Below are positions 21,866 to 35,390 of a DNA stretch of 64,000 bases, piece after piece; the first letter of the stretch is position 1; the number at the start of each line of letters is the position of its first letter. Origin of the DNA: Trichopus zeylanicus subsp. travancoricus (taxonomy: Eukaryota > Streptophyta > Magnoliopsida > Dioscoreales > Dioscoreaceae); assembly GCA_005019695.1 (NCBI GenBank), contig RXID01022210.1:62001-126000 (forward strand), given 5' to 3'. Under the pieces are notes generated by a model that was not told the DNA's origin, did no database searches, and saw nothing but the letters and a program-made list of their open reading frames with translations. The translations under genes were made by a program, and so were the position numbers.

Positions 21866-23827
21866 TGTCACGTCCTGAAATCGAAACATAACATATACCA
21901 TATACATGCCTACGTAGTAGATATATATGTCTTATCCTATACAATTATAAAGTATAAATTTTTCTAACAATTCTATAATCTATAACAACAATTTTAGCAT
22001 ATATCATTAACATCTAACGTTAATAAAGAGCACACCTAAAATCAGGAGTATTGAAACCATAAGTTATGAATGTAATTAAGTCATAAGAGTTCAAATAATC
22101 GAATAATATAATTTGTACCTAAACTCTAGAATTTAAATAATCAACAAATAATATTCTAAATAATCACTTATTCTTTCTAATAAGAAATAATGGATAGAAA
22201 TAATTTTGTAGAGTGTCACATATTTCTATTTCAGAGCTAGTTTATAGGATCAGAGCCTACAAGAGAATAAGCGATCCCATGTTAAATTGACAATTTAATA
22301 TGAAATAAAATTTCAAAATTTATTTTTCATGAAGTATCAATTTTTTATAAGGTTATGTTCAAAATCAAGTAATAAACCCGTATATCCTTAAAATAAGAAT
22401 TTTTTATAGAGAAAGAAAATAATGACAATAATAATATATAAGTAAATAACGATTAGTCTTTACAAAATAAGATATACACATAACAGGTATCTCAAGTCAC
22501 AAACACATTGACATACTTAAATCTAGTGGTCTTTTTACGAATACACGATATCTGAGAAGGGATCACAATACGAATATACTGTTATTTTGATGTTCACGAA
22601 TAACAACAAAACTAGTTTTTCATAATCACATGCATATCGACATGATCATTGTTTAACTTTCCAATGGTAGGGTCATAACACGAATTATGATGGAGACAAT
22701 ACAGTCAAACTCAGTAGGATAAAGTAAATCATAAATCACTCATACAGGAAAATATTATAATTAAAAAATACATGCATAACTTCTTGAAACAAAATATAGT
22801 TTATATGAATATATGACAAAACTTATTAATGATAAATACATATACATATATATTCATAAGTATGGTTTTCTTGATTTCAAATCATGAAGTCACAAGCATT
22901 TTATAAGTCATAATATGATATTACATCATATCAATCAGATAAAAATTTATTTTAAATAAATAAAACGCATTAAAATATAATAAATAAAAAATAAATTATT
23001 TTAATATATTAAAATATCACTTAGCACTAACGGGAGTCTCGGGTTCTTTTACCTATAAGAAGAATATGAGATAGATCACGAGTAGGAGTTTTAAGAATCG
23101 TTCAAGCCGAAATTATCAAAAAAAATCCCAATTACAATCCATAATCGCTCAAATATGTTTCTAAATAAAATAACTCAACATCAAGCCTAACAACTTAGCC
23201 TTAATCTAGTCATGCTTGAGAATTGAATAATATTTAAGTCAAAACCACTCATCATATCCAAATATTAATTTATCATGAAATTCTATCTCTCAAATTTTAG
23301 AATTAATAAGATGAAAGAGATTGAACTCTTAAATCATAATCATAATAAATTTTAAGGAGTCATTAACGCTCAATAATAAATACATGTCCCCAGTAGAAAT
23401 CAACAATCCCAAGTTAAATTACATGAAAAGATTTCATACTAACTCATTATACCATATGTTTAATATATACTAATATCATTTTATCAAATTCTAACTCGAT
23501 TCATGAATAATTGGATATTAATTAGATCCTAAAGGTAATGAAAAAAGAAAATTCACGTTCTAGATCACGGAAAAAAAAAAAACTAATATTAAATACCACT
23601 TTGACCTAAAAGAGGAGTATTAGATTACCTAAATGTAATACTAGTCAAAAACTCGTCATTCTTCTAATAAATCCTAATTTTTCTCTATTTTCGCCACTCG
23701 AACAAAGCCAAAAGAGAAAATCCGGGTAAATTATATAGTGATATAAATTTGAAAAAAAAGCCCCTTTAAATTAATAAATTTTACGCCTGAGTCTAATTTT
23801 TTTTTTTTCATTTTTTTGGTCTTCACA
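21866..23827 (-). mobile_element. LTR of a second retrotransposon, minus strand, body deleted
   Basis: Reading the minus strand, the block begins TGTGAAGACC at 23827 and ends CGTGACA at 21866, followed by the primer-binding-site-like TGGTATCAAAGCC about 7 bases further on. That is the layout of a 5' LTR plus primer site. The interior is AT-rich and non-coding, with a segment at about 23025-23080 (minus: AAAAGAACCCGAGACTCCCG) of the kind seen in plant Gypsy LTRs. Only a few hundred bases of interior remain and no second LTR is present. The left boundary is well supported, the right one less so. Confidence 0.6.
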
Positions 23828-23886
23828 GAAATCAATAGTGCCAGTTTGGCATCAAAGCAGTAATAATATGATTAATTCATGAAAGG

Positions 23887-24198
23887 ATGGATTTACAAGT
23901 ATCATCAGTTCTCCCCAATGATTTGAATAGACAGAGACCATCCAATGAATTCCTATTAAAAGATGTCATGAATATAAAAAGTGAACAAGATTTGGGCAAG
24001 AACGTTTGGCATAGAATTCAACTAGCCCTCTGGAAAACAATAAGTACGAGAACTCATGTTTTTGCTTGTAAGAAAGTCTCCGAAATCTCAGATCTAGAAC
24101 TTCTCACTTATAGCATCGAGAGAACAGCGGAAGAAGCCCAGCAACAAGCTGAGGCTACACAGTTGACAAACTACTACACCACTCCTAATTTTGAGTAG
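23887..24198 (+). CDS. unidentified 103-codon ORF
   Basis: Starts at an ATG (MDLQVSSVLPNDLNRQ) and ends with NYYTTPNFE before a TAG. Its composition is protein-like: mixed charged and hydrophobic residues with a possible helix at its C-terminal end (SIERTAEEAQQQAEATQ). It overlaps no known gene, begins 60 bp beyond the LTR at 23827, and ends 174 bp before the stop of the DUF642 gene, which is on the other strand. I recognise no family. It may be an exon fragment of a decayed gene. Confidence 0.3.
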   Translation: MDLQVSSVLPNDLNRQRPSNEFLLKDVMNIKSEQDLGKNVWHRIQLALWKTISTRTHVFACKKVSEISDLELLTYSIERTAEEAQQQAEATQLTNYYTTPNFE

Positions 24199-24372
24199 AT
24201 CATAATAAATAAAAGCACATAACCAGCTATTGATCTCAAGCCACATATTGCACATCTTCGTGTTCACTTAGAACACACACAGCTTATATATATGGAGCGG
24301 ATGAGGACGACGACAACGATGACGTATAGTAAAGCCAAATTTGTCTCTTGGTATAGTCTGATCATATAGTTT

Positions 24373-26624
24373 TCACAGGCGCAGCGGATTGCGCACACTG
24401 ACCAGTGTCATGTCATCGATGACAGGGCCACAGAGCGAGCCGTCAGTGCGGGAATGGTAGAATGTGCTAAGAAACACAACATGGGTGCGCTCTTCCACTG
24501 CTGTGAACTTGAGCACCGCACGCTTGAACCCGCCGGTGCCCTTGGACTCGTATGGGATCTTCACCGTGGCGCGGGCAGCAAAGGCCTCCACCACCATTGA
24601 CCCCTCGCAGGCCGCGCCAGCATCACCCACTGAGAATGTCAGCGTGTATACCTTCCCGATGATGGTGCGGACCGTCTGGGAAATGGCACTCTCCTTGCCA
24701 GCAACGAGCTCGACAGCCCGCTTGCCATGCGGCACAGAAAAGTGGTCAGAGTCGATATATTTCACTGCCTTGAGGGACTCCACCATCCAGCCGGGGAGTG
24801 GCGAGTGGTCGTCCTCAATGTTGGGAGGGATCAGCACACCCCATGTGGTGTTTGGGAAGATGTATGGGCCTTCCTCGAAGTCATAATTCTTCAGCAAGTT
24901 CTCTGCTCCATGCGTCAATCGTATAATTCATCAAACAATGATATATGTATGTTTGAAGATCTTTCAAAAAATTTGAATAAGTGTCTAAAGTTCATTTGGC
25001 TTTCTATTGCACTAACAATAGGAAGGAGAATTTGCTTACTGCCATTCAACTTGGGCGGATAGAGTGTTCTGATGGCAACGGCGTCGATGAGCGGGCCACA
25101 AGCCGGGTCCTCCTCGACGCCTGGGTTGTGGATAACAAGCTCCACCAGCTCACGGTCTGCCCGGAAACCCCAAGAGTATGAATCCCAGCCGTTGCTGCTG
25201 TACATGGTCTGCATGGGAAGTACACCGTAGTCCGGGGTGACAGACACATTGAGGCGCTCCTCCTGCGCGCAGGTGCGGGCGGCACTGAAGGTGATAGAGT
25301 AGTACATGCCCTTGGTGACATTGAGCACCTGCTTGATGGAGGCCTCATTGCCCAGCCGAACTGCGTGTTCACCCTGCGGGACAGGGAGCAGCATGTCCCC
25401 CTGCTTGTGCCCGGACTCAATGTACTCCACGAAGCCGGAGATTCGCCAGAACGGTATGGCATCTCGCCCTATCACCTCCGTGCCTTTCAGCTCCGACTGC
25501 TTCGGCCCGTCCTCGAAGTTGCCATTAGGTAAGAAGCCTGCTTGACAATGGCCTTGTATTAGTAATTGTAAGAATGGCAATTATGAAACGCAGAAACAGC
25601 ATCTCCACAGTCCAAAATCATGATTTTGATCGAGAAGACAAAGACGAACCACAAAATTTTAAAGCTGAACAACTTTGTTATCTCAAATGAAGAAGAGGAT
25701 GGACTGATTGCCCGACAGGAGAGACCACGTTGATGTCGGGCATGCGATTGTGTCCTTCCAAGAGAAATGTACTTGGCAATAATCAATGATCAGCAACCAA
25801 ACATAAGTCACCAAAAGGCGAAAAAAGGAACACGTAGCCACTGAGCCAGCACGAACATGTGCAATGCCAGCGTTTCACGCTGGCCTTCTAGGCAAGAGAT
25901 GATTGTGAGAAAAATTACGATTTAATTTCAATATGTTTGGATGAATTTGTAATTCATCACGTGATGTTCGCGATGCTAATCCTTAACCAAACGGCCCTAG
26001 AAGGCCAGAACAGCTGCACAGAACAATAATGTTCAGGAACATAAATGAAATAATCTCCTACAAATAGAAATGTACAGATCCAACCAAAATCCCAGACTGG
26101 CAACTGGTCCTAAACTTACTGCTCAACTGAGCAGGGGCTCAAAAATGAACGGAAATTCTCAATGTAACAGTAGATTTACTTTACAAAATGGTAGCTCTGT
26201 TTTCAAATCAAATTTTTAGATTTTCAAACAGGAAAGAAAAGGTTGCTGATGCAGTGCAGGCATTGGAGATCATTAAACTACAACCACCCACATGCTCATG
26301 GCATGGGCGCATCAGCGCCTGCTCAGAGTTTTTCAGCTTTTCTGAAATTGACCACGTGGCTCATGTCCAGATTCAAATTTCAAATGCAGCAGAAAACAGA
26401 GCAAAAATGCTACGATAAAATGCATGCTCGATTTTTTTCAAGAAATTACTAGTTTAAACCCTACCGACTCAAACATCTAACGTCGAAACAGAAGGCATAG
26501 CAAAACCAATCCACTGAAGAAGACGAAGGAAGTAGGAGAACTCACCGTCTTGTACTTTGGCAGAGAGTGCCGCTGGCGAAGCTGCGCACAGTAGAAGGAG
26601 CAGCGCGCTGAGGCGGAGCTTCAT
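24373..26624 (-). CDS. DUF642 cell-wall protein (BIIDXI-like)
   Basis: Three exons: 26624-26546, 25537-25040 and about 24905-24373 (or from 24902, two adjacent acceptors), giving 368-369 residues. Exon 1 encodes a cleavable signal peptide (MKLRLSALLLLLCAA...LSA), then KVQDG. Exon 2 carries the first DUF642 repeat (FLPNGNFEDGP, IPFWRISGFVEYIESG, VPQGEHAVRLGNEASIKQ, CGPLIDAVAI). Exon 3 carries the second (NLLKNYDFEEGPYIFPN, LPGWMVESLKAVKYIDSDHF, PHGKRAVELVAGKESAISQ, CGPVIDDMTLVSVRNP). DUF642 proteins are secreted, bind wall polysaccharides through galactose-binding-like folds, and influence pectin methylesterase activity. Both conserved CGP(L/V)ID motifs are intact. Intron 1 is about 1.0 kb. 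The family is certain; the exact member is inferred. Confidence 0.93.
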
Positions 26625-26701
26625 GATGTTCACTGAAGAAGATGAAGAAGAAGAAAGGAATGGCCGAGATGGGTCGAAGAAGAAGAGGGAGGGGGCTGGC
26701 T

Positions 26702-26709
26702 TTATAAGA
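26702..26709 (-). promoter_or_regulatory. TATA box of the DUF642 gene
   Basis: CTTATAAAG on the minus strand, about 80 bp upstream of the ATG at 26624, consistent with a 5' UTR of about 50 bases. Confidence 0.55.
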
Positions 26710-28466
26710 ATGCGGGTTCACATAACTGCCCCTGCGTGCTGGTACAAACGACGGGAACGCCACGCGATCCTGGCGCATTGAAGAGCATCTGTTCCCCTCC
26801 ACGTGTCGACGGGCCACCTGGATTTGAATGCCGGAGATAAAAGGACGGTTCTGCCCCTTCGTCGGTCAGGGACGAAACCCGACGCGGAATCACGTGGGAT
26901 CTTCTCCGCGGTCGCTAACCGCCCCCAAACCAAAACCGGTGGTTCATCCTGGACCGTTCGGGTTTCGGTGTAATAATTTAATTTTATGAGGAAGATTCTA
27001 AGAAAAAACCCGAACGCGACGAGCACAAGCAATCCTTGTGCATCTGGATATGTGTTCGATAGATTCTTTCGTAATTCGAATTATGTGCTCACGATTCCTT
27101 CTCCGGGATACTGTTTTTGTTGTCTTAGAGCCGTCGTTTTGTAGATAGTCATCAGAAATTGGAGCAAAAGGAGATAATGCCGCATCAGAATAATCCAAAC
27201 ATTTAGCACTGCCGGGGAGCTTGGGGAACATGCCACGATGCCAAGCGGGACCCACCCGAACGTCGAGTCCGGATTCGGTGGCTGCTTCAGCAGCTTCAGA
27301 AATGCATCCGTGTCCTATAGTCCAAAACTGTCGCGGCGGCCTTTCTGGGCCTTCTTCTCGTAGAATTCATTTGATGGTCTTCTCGCGTGGGCCCCAGTCT
27401 AAACTTGGTTGGGCCCAATCAGATCAGATATGTGAAGCAGCAACTCGTGGGTGGGCCCGAACCCGAACCCTTTCTTTTTGGACGTATTTGCCGACCTGCT
27501 TCTGCTCCGTCGGATGGCGTCGGACCGTCCGATCTATAGTTTCATCGCAATAAATTAATAGTTTCTTCCATTCCGTTTTGTTTTGCCGAATGCTTCCATT
27601 TTTAATCGACTAACCAAACAAATTAATTTAGAATCATAATATTGAGAATTGAGAGCTGCATATGCGACACAGATATCATATGGTCATGGCCTCAGTTGAA
27701 GCGAGCACATGGCCTGTCGCGCGGCACATGAACCTGTTTTCGGTGTTGGGGCCAATAAACCATTTATAATTAACCTTCCCACATGCACTTGCCTTTTTCT
27801 GCTTAACTCGAAGCTCCAACCCGATTCGGGCGAGCGCAGTTTCGCCCGCGTCGGCCACCGGTGGCAGTGGCCGCCCCTGAATCTGCTATCCTCGTATGGT
27901 TTTTGCTCAAACTGCTCGAGGGAGAGCGACAGTCCTATGGCCTATGTGCGTTGGTTTAGCTAACTTTTGTCTTGAACGTGAGATATTCGTTTGCAGCAAA
28001 GTTTTTGAGTTTTAATTTCCTATTCGGTTTCCGGATTTAGAAAAATCAATCTATTTCGATCCAAATATTTTTTTTATTATTAATTATGTATTGAATAGAA
28101 TTTAAATATATTTTAATTATATTTTGACTTTAAATTAAAAATACGATAACATTTTAAAATTTTTTAAAAAAAGTTTTAAAAAATTTCAAAAATTATAAAA
28201 AAATTATAACTAATTTTATCATAAAATTAAATACTATCTAAATTAATTTTGATAATTAGTCACTTGTATAGTCTATTTTTTATATATTATTGTATAAAAA
28301 ATAGAAAATACACAAGAAATAATATGAATATGATTAAAAGTTAAAAATTAACATAACAAATTTAACTTATCATTAAAATATACTTGATACATATAGAATT
28401 TATTAATTATAATATAATACAATTAATCATTATCATCAGTTGAGTTTAAAATATCTGGATGTGCAA
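26710..28466. other. intergenic: DUF642 upstream region, no gene recognised
   Basis: Moderately GC-rich to about 27960, then very AT-rich to 28430. ORFs on both strands (such as 26998-27255 minus and 27221-27553 plus) have no domain motifs and contain low-complexity residues. No transposon ends were found. Confidence 0.5.
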
Positions 28467-28713
28467 TTACAAATTCAATACTTGGATGAGATTCTTGTGG
28501 TTGACGCGTGAGAGCAGTGCAAGCTTGGAGAAGAACGCAAGCTCCCTCCCTATCTTCAGTTTTTTGACGGATGGTGGCAACGTTGGATGCTGAGGCGGGC
28601 AATGCATGACGCTTGATCGTGACGATGCGGTTGTCGTTGAGGACGGTGTGGTAGACCACGCCGAAGTTGTCGGAGCTAATCTTGCGCTCGATGGAGAAGC
28701 CGTTGGTGATGCC
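28467..28713 (-). pseudogene. receptor-like kinase N-lobe fragment (CRINKLY4-related type)
   Basis: The minus-strand frame reads GITNGFSIERKISSDNFGVV, YHTVLNDNRIVTIKRHALPA and IRQKTEDRE, the glycine loop and the beta-3 lysine (TIK) of a plant receptor-like kinase. At about 28548 the homology moves to another frame, which continues LAFFSKLALLSRVNHKNL and stops at 28467. The HRD, DFG and rest of the catalytic domain are absent, and GxGxxG has decayed to SSDNFG. It is therefore a truncated, frameshifted fragment, likely from a duplicated CR4-related gene. Upstream of the fragment the frame is low-complexity. Confidence 0.7.
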
Positions 28714-31700
28714 AGGTCGACACTTGTGTGCGTGGGCGGCGCGAGTGTGCAAGTGCGAGTGCGAAGTTTGCGAGGGTGCAGGTACAGACGAGAGGCCGGT
28801 GAGAGTGCGGGTGTTAAGCCGATGCAGGCACGAGCGCAAAACCGGCTCGAGTGCATAGATGCGGGTGTCAAAGGTTGGCGGGAGTGCACAAACACAAAAG
28901 GTAGGCGAGGGAGTGACGTGAGACCGATGCAAATGTACAAGTGCAAGCGTGGGAGGCCAATGCAAATACATAAACATGGAGGCCAAGTCGAACGAGTTTA
29001 TGGAGGCCAAGTCGGACGAGTGCGGGGACCAAATTGAAATAAAATCGGCGAAGAAGGAAATGTTTCAGTCAAAATTTCAAACCTTGATTTGCAAGCTCGG
29101 ACGGGAAATAGCAAGATCTACGATGGAGATGGGATAATACTCTAATCAATGTTATCAAAATCAAACTTGATTAAATACTGAGTCATTTTTTATCAAATTA
29201 GTCCACAGAAGTCCTTTACGTAAAATCGAATTGTTAATCGATGGTAGCGTTTAGATTCCCTCTCCGAATTAATTAGGGTTCGACAGGTAAGTGATAAATT
29301 GCGATAGGATAATGCACTACACTCGAAAACCTCGGTGGATATATATTACGTTTAATTAATTAAAAAAATATTGTACATTTTTTAATCCGCGAGTTAATGT
29401 TGAAAGATTTGAAATTCGCAACAAAAACGAGGATGAAAATCCGACAAATACCTCGAATAGGATTAGAGAATCGGATTTTTCGGTCGAATTCATTATAAAA
29501 ATATATATATATATAATGAAGATGAAAAATAATATTCAATTTTTTAATTTTAATTTTATAATATTTTATTTGAGTATCATAGTGATTTTGTCACACAACT
29601 TTCGATTGGTTCTCTTTTACACATCAATGAAATTGATCGGCCCAATGAATTAAGATTTTGAAAAAGTTTTCAACCGAAGCCGGTCAAGAATGGAGTTTCA
29701 TTTACGTGATTGAAAACTAACCCGAAAAGCTTTCGGTTAAGTTTACTTTGGTTGAATTGCCAACCAAATCGAATGGACTGAATTCAATCGATGCGGTGGC
29801 TTAATGATTTGTTAAGCATAAATAGATAACTTAACACTCAAAAGTAAAATATAATTAGTTGATAACATAATTTGTTATAAATATTATCAATGTAATTATA
29901 GCTTTGAGTTCGAATCTATTTACAAATCAGCGAAGCCACGTATTCCGGCCCAATCCGGGAACACTGGTTGGACCCAAAACGAAAGGAGCTATTGAGAGTC
30001 CTGGCTGGCCTGCGAGATCAAGCCCATCCTAATCGCTAGCCAGCTTAATTTAACCAAGTTTCTGGAAGTTGAAATGAGTCCATAATTAGTAACTTTATTT
30101 TTATCATCATCTTCTAACCAAGTTTAACGCATTATTACTAAACAATAGTTTTGATCAGAGATAAACTAATCGAATCAAATGATGGATGGATAGACAACAT
30201 GTTGCGTCAACACGCGAAGTCTAAGAATGGGCCAAATCAAGAGGCAACAATAGACACGCGATTTGAACGTCAAGAACCCTAAAGATGCATTGAACTTCGA
30301 TATGTATGAGTCGTCAATTATATCCGTCGTAAGTCAACTGACAATATCAATCAAGAATGGGATATTTTGAAAATAATAATTGTCATCGTCAACCGACAGA
30401 TTCACCTGGAGCTCGGATTCGATTAGTACTATAACGATCGAAAGCAATTGCTATCGGAGTGGCCGGACGTTGTGTTGTCTCCTAGGTTCACGTGATGGTT
30501 GTCACGGCGTTTAATCAAGCACCATTTATTTATTTATGGTTGTCACGGCAGCTAGTTAGTCTAGGATGGTTGTCATCGTAGCGATTGAATCTGAGCTCGA
30601 TGACAAATTTCTGCTCTAGACAAAAAAAAAAAAAAAACAAGACCCATGACCGACTCAATTATTATGTGTCAGATGGACCGATCGAAATGGTCCAGGTATA
30701 TCTTTACATAGCAGATGAAATCTGCTAACTCTTTTTTAACTCTTCGCGATCGGGGATGTTATATACAGAACCTCGATTCATGCAAATCAATATTAGGAAC
30801 ATCCAAAAAGTGTTAAATATGATTTCCTTTTATCTGTGATCTAAATATGTCAATATTAAATTATACGCATCAAATTTTATTTATTTAATATTTAATATAA
30901 AATTAATTTATCACACCTAATATTTTAATAAATCAAATTCCAACAAAGCACAAAACAAAATGGTGCTTCTTTTTTGCTCTCAACGGCGACATGCGAACTC
31001 CGTGTTGGACGAAACTTTAAAGAAAAGCAAGGAAAAAGGCGAAAAAGAAAAAAGAATTTGTGACACCAAATCGTACAAAAGAAGAATCCCGTGAAGTGAA
31101 GCAATCAATCGAAATCCACGACCCCTTCTTCTTTTCGTCATTTAATTCTATTATTTTTTCGATTTACAGAAATGCTTGGTTGTCATTACAAATGCAATTC
31201 CGCACGAAGCTCGTGTGACATGCTTAGAGAAGATGAGCTTAAGCTAAAATTATTAAATATTAATGGAGCACTAATCTCTGAGCGGGCGCCCACTTTTGGT
31301 TCATAAGTCAACAATGAAAGCCCAAAAAGTAGCACGAAATTTGACCGAGAAAAAGAAAAGATACGTTTGCGGGAGGCAACATCGAATGTCAAGAGATTAA
31401 CATGTAATTATAAGCATAATTGCTCAGAATTAGAGTAATTATGTGAAGGTTTAATGTCGAGCCTTGGCCTACTACTTCGGCAACCTCGAACCTTCAGGCG
31501 AAGGAAGAAATCAGACAGTAGTCTCTGCGATAGCTGCGAAGGAGACTCGGTGCCAATTTTGACCTTGGTGGAATTCTGCTACAAATATAAAAATTCTATG
31601 AAAAATACGAACGTCATCTGAGGACATTTCGGACATTTCAAAATTACCAAATTTTAATGGTCTATAAATGACTGTTTAAATTTAAAAATGCCAAATTTTA

Positions 31701-32054
31701 AATGAGCACATGACAACGTGCAATTTTGTTTTTATTAAGTTATATTAAAATTTTTTTTCAGCCTTTAAAAGTTTGAATTTATTTCGTACCAGGCCCCAGT
31801 AAAATTCTCAATTTCTGATGATGTCACACGGGCAATTTTTTAAGAAATTTCAATTTCGTTTTTACATGCGTTGAAAATTCGGCTTGGTAAATTAGTCGAA
31901 CTAATTTTTACTGAAAATTTCAATGATGCTGATTTGATTGCTAACAATGGAGAGAAGCCTAATTTTAATGGAGCAGCTTAACAGGAACGCTCAGCTTCCA
32001 TGCGAGTAGGTTCATAAGTTGTCACTTACGGTGAATGTCCCCAAATAGAGGTTA
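28714..32054. other. intergenic, AT-rich, no gene recognised
   Basis: About 3.3 kb with no domain-bearing ORF on either strand. A run of A lies near 30621-30637. Nothing resembles an LTR, TIR or RNA gene that I can define. It probably contains old, unrecognisable transposon debris. Confidence 0.45.
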
Positions 32055-33543
32055 CGTTATAATATTTAAAATATTATTTAATAATAATATTTTTTTATTA
32101 TTATTTAAAATTAAATAACTAATATGTTATAATATTATGAGTTTAATAAAGTCACAAAATCATTATATATATATATATATATATCTAGTATAAAAAAATA
32201 AAAATTTATTTAGTTTGAATAATAATAGATCTTGTTTAAATTGTTTGGGCCAAACATATTTTTAATTGGATTTTATCTCTATCAGCTTTGGTAATTCAAT
32301 TAGTTACGTAATTCTTTGAAAAAAAAAACAGCCGAGATGTGTCTCTTCATTGAATTGTTTCTATTTTTGAACAAATATTTTATATACTATTTAAAAAAGT
32401 CCATAACTTCATTATTCATTTATTAAAAGTATTTTTTAGTTTCTTCAAATATTTTTACTCTAAAAGATTAATCTTAGGGGTTTCTTATTTCGGAATATAT
32501 TTTGGATTGCAATCATATAGCCTTTTTCCTGTCAAGTATTGTATTTTCGGAGTAGCTTTCAAAGCTAATCTATAGCAATTGTAGGAAAATATTACTCTAG
32601 AGAAAGATTCTATTTAGATCATCTTACTTGACAAAATTTTCTTTCTTATTTTTTTAAATTTGATTTATTTTTTAAAAATAGTTTTAGATTCTTCTCTAAT
32701 GGATACTACTATCATCAAATCTCAAGAAGTGGAGAGGTCGAAAAAATTCAATGGACTCAACTATAAACATTGGAATCTCAAAATGATGTTTCAACTTACC
32801 ATTGCCAAAGTTACTTATGTACTAAATACTTCTTATCCCTTGGAAGCAACTAATGAAGAGGATCTTACAACTTCTAAAAAAAAAGTGGCTCAATGATGAT
32901 TATGCTTGTAGATTTATGATCTTGAATTCTATGAGAAATTCACTTCTCGATATCTTTCATCAATATAAAACTGCAGTGATCTATGGAAAGCACTCCAAAA
33001 GGTACACTAATAAGGATGCAAGTAATAAATTCTTTTTTATTAATAGGCATATTGAATACAAGCTTGATGATTTCAAGCCTATCATTGATCAAATAAATTA
33101 ACTCAATGATGTTGTTATCCAATATGTTGATACCAGTGAACCAATCTCAAAGTCCTTCTAAGTTTCAATAATTAATAGAAAACTTCATTCGTGAAGGGAT
33201 TACTAAAAGGTGTTGAAACATAAAAAGAAATATCTGAGTTTGGATGAACTTCTTCAAAACATTCACATTAAGTTTGAGACAATAAATTATAATATACTTG
33301 ATAATCAAAAAGAGAATGTACTTAATGTTGAAGCTAATATATCCAAGCCTCCCAAATTTGAGAGAAGATTTTTTAAATAAAAATGACTCTTTCAAGAGGA
33401 AAAAAGAAGTCTTCAAGGGAAAGATGAATAAGAAAAAGATCTTGCGTTCTTATTATCTATGTGGCAAACAAGAATATATTACTAGAAAATATTATTTTTG
33501 TAAAGGAAAAAAGATGGAGGCCAACGTGGTATAAGAGAAAGAC

Positions 33544-34102
33544 TATTATAATATCATGTGCAATAGATTAATTACATATCAAATATTAGATAGATAGAGT
33601 TCAATATATATAATAAAAAGAGCTCATATCCTATGAGTTTAGGCTTTTGGGATAATTTGGTGTTTGGTCCATTATATTACTTCGATTTGACACTCTTTCG
33701 ACTCCCTCAACAAATAGTATCAGAGTTTCAGATTCGAAGTTACAAACTCTTAAGGTTGAAATTATCGTGATGATGCAATTGAATTAAGTCGCATGTTAGT
33801 CTCTCTAAAAAAAATTAAAAATTAAGACAAAAATTCATTAGTATAGGTCATATGGTGGAATTGGTCAAGTAAAAAAATTCTTGATTAAGAGTGTTAAAAT
33901 TAATATGGTCAGATTACACTTGAAGAGGAAGATTGTTATAATATCAAGTGTGATGAATTAACCTCACATCGGATATTGGATAGGTAGAGACCAATATGTA
34001 CAGTGAAAAAAGTTCATATTCCATAAGCTTAGGCTTTTGAGATAGTTTTGCATCCAACACACTATATTAATTCAGTTTGACACTCTTCCGACTCCCCCAA
34101 CA
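33544..34102 (+). mobile_element. TRIM (terminal-repeat retrotransposon in miniature), nested
   Basis: A 559-bp element inside the Copia remnant. Two 169-bp direct repeats (33544-33712 and 33934-34102) begin TRTTATAATATC and end CCNCAACA. Directly after the first lies AGTATCAGAG (33716), close to a tRNA-Met primer site; directly before the second lies the purine tract GAAGAGGAAGA. There is no coding capacity in the 221-bp interior. These are the defining parts of a TRIM/SMART element. Flanking pentamers are AAGAC on the left and AAAAC on the right (if the terminal A is shared), an imperfect target duplication. The TRIM interrupts the Copia frame just after the zinc-knuckle region. Confidence 0.8.
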
Positions 34103-35390
34103 AAACACATGATAACCATGTATCAAAAGTACTTATTGTTAACAACAATAATGAATAGTGAATTGATTTAGATACTACATACTATGTGATACTATATAAG
34201 GAAATATTCAAAACCTATGAAGAGGTTGATGGAAAAAGTGTCTTTATAGGTAATAATTCTTCTTGTATTATATTGGGAGTTGGGAGTTGGTATAGTGTAA
34301 GTTCCTTTTCTTTAGGAAAAATACTAACTCTCAAATATAATCATCATAATATAATCATCATATTTTTAGACTTAAAAATAGTTTAATCTCTTTTAGAAAG
34401 CTAGATGATTATGAGTTCAAAGTTGTGTTTGATTTTCAAAAGTGATCATATCAAAAAAAGGGTTCTTTATTAGGAAAGCTTATGACAAAGACAATATGCA
34501 TTTATTAAGTATTAATAAAGATTTTCATGATTTTTTTTATAATTTTTGAGAATGATAATCATTTATGACATTATAGATTAATACATATAGGAAGTAATAT
34601 TACACATAATATAATTTTTAATAGTTACATTTCTCAAACTTGATCTATTTTGACTATTCATAATTAAGAATATTATGAACAAGCTAAGATTATTAAATTT
34701 TCCTTTAAATCCATTATTATATCCGCTTCTTTATTAGAACTTATGCATACTGATTTATGTGATAATAAGGAGTATTTAACTAGATGAGGTAAATACTATT
34801 TTATAACTTTTATTGACGATTTTTTAAATTTTTTAATGTCTATTTACTTAGAACAAAAGAATTTTCTACTCCTAATTCACCTCCTCAAAATGGAGTGACA
34901 AAAAGCAAAAAAAATCTTACTTTATTAAAAATGATTAGTGTTATACTTATACATTCTAAATTACCAAATAGCTTTTGGGGAGAAGCATTATATATTACAT
35001 GTTATATTTCTAATATAATTATACATACACCTTATGATTGTTCTCTTTATAAATTATTATGTGGTAAAAAGCCTAACATTAATTATTTTAAAGTTTGGAG
35101 TTGTGTCGTTTATGTTATAGATGCTACTAGAAAGAGACCAAAATTAGGAAGTAAAATTATCAAGTCAATTTTTTTTTGGATATGCTCAGCATAGTAAAGC
35201 ATTTAGGTTTCTAGATTTACATATTAATTCAATTTTTGAATTTATACATGCAATATATTTTGAGCATTTAACTATTAAAGATGTCGATTAAGTATATTTA
35301 CCACTAATTCTAGCTTAGAATATTAGAAAGAGTTAAATAAATTAATGAGATATTTAGACTTTACTATGCATTATGATTTGTTAATTTAAT

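Noticed and set aside
32164..32184. TA microsatellite.
   Set aside because: An ordinary simple repeat within the decayed Copia LTR; no evidence of function.
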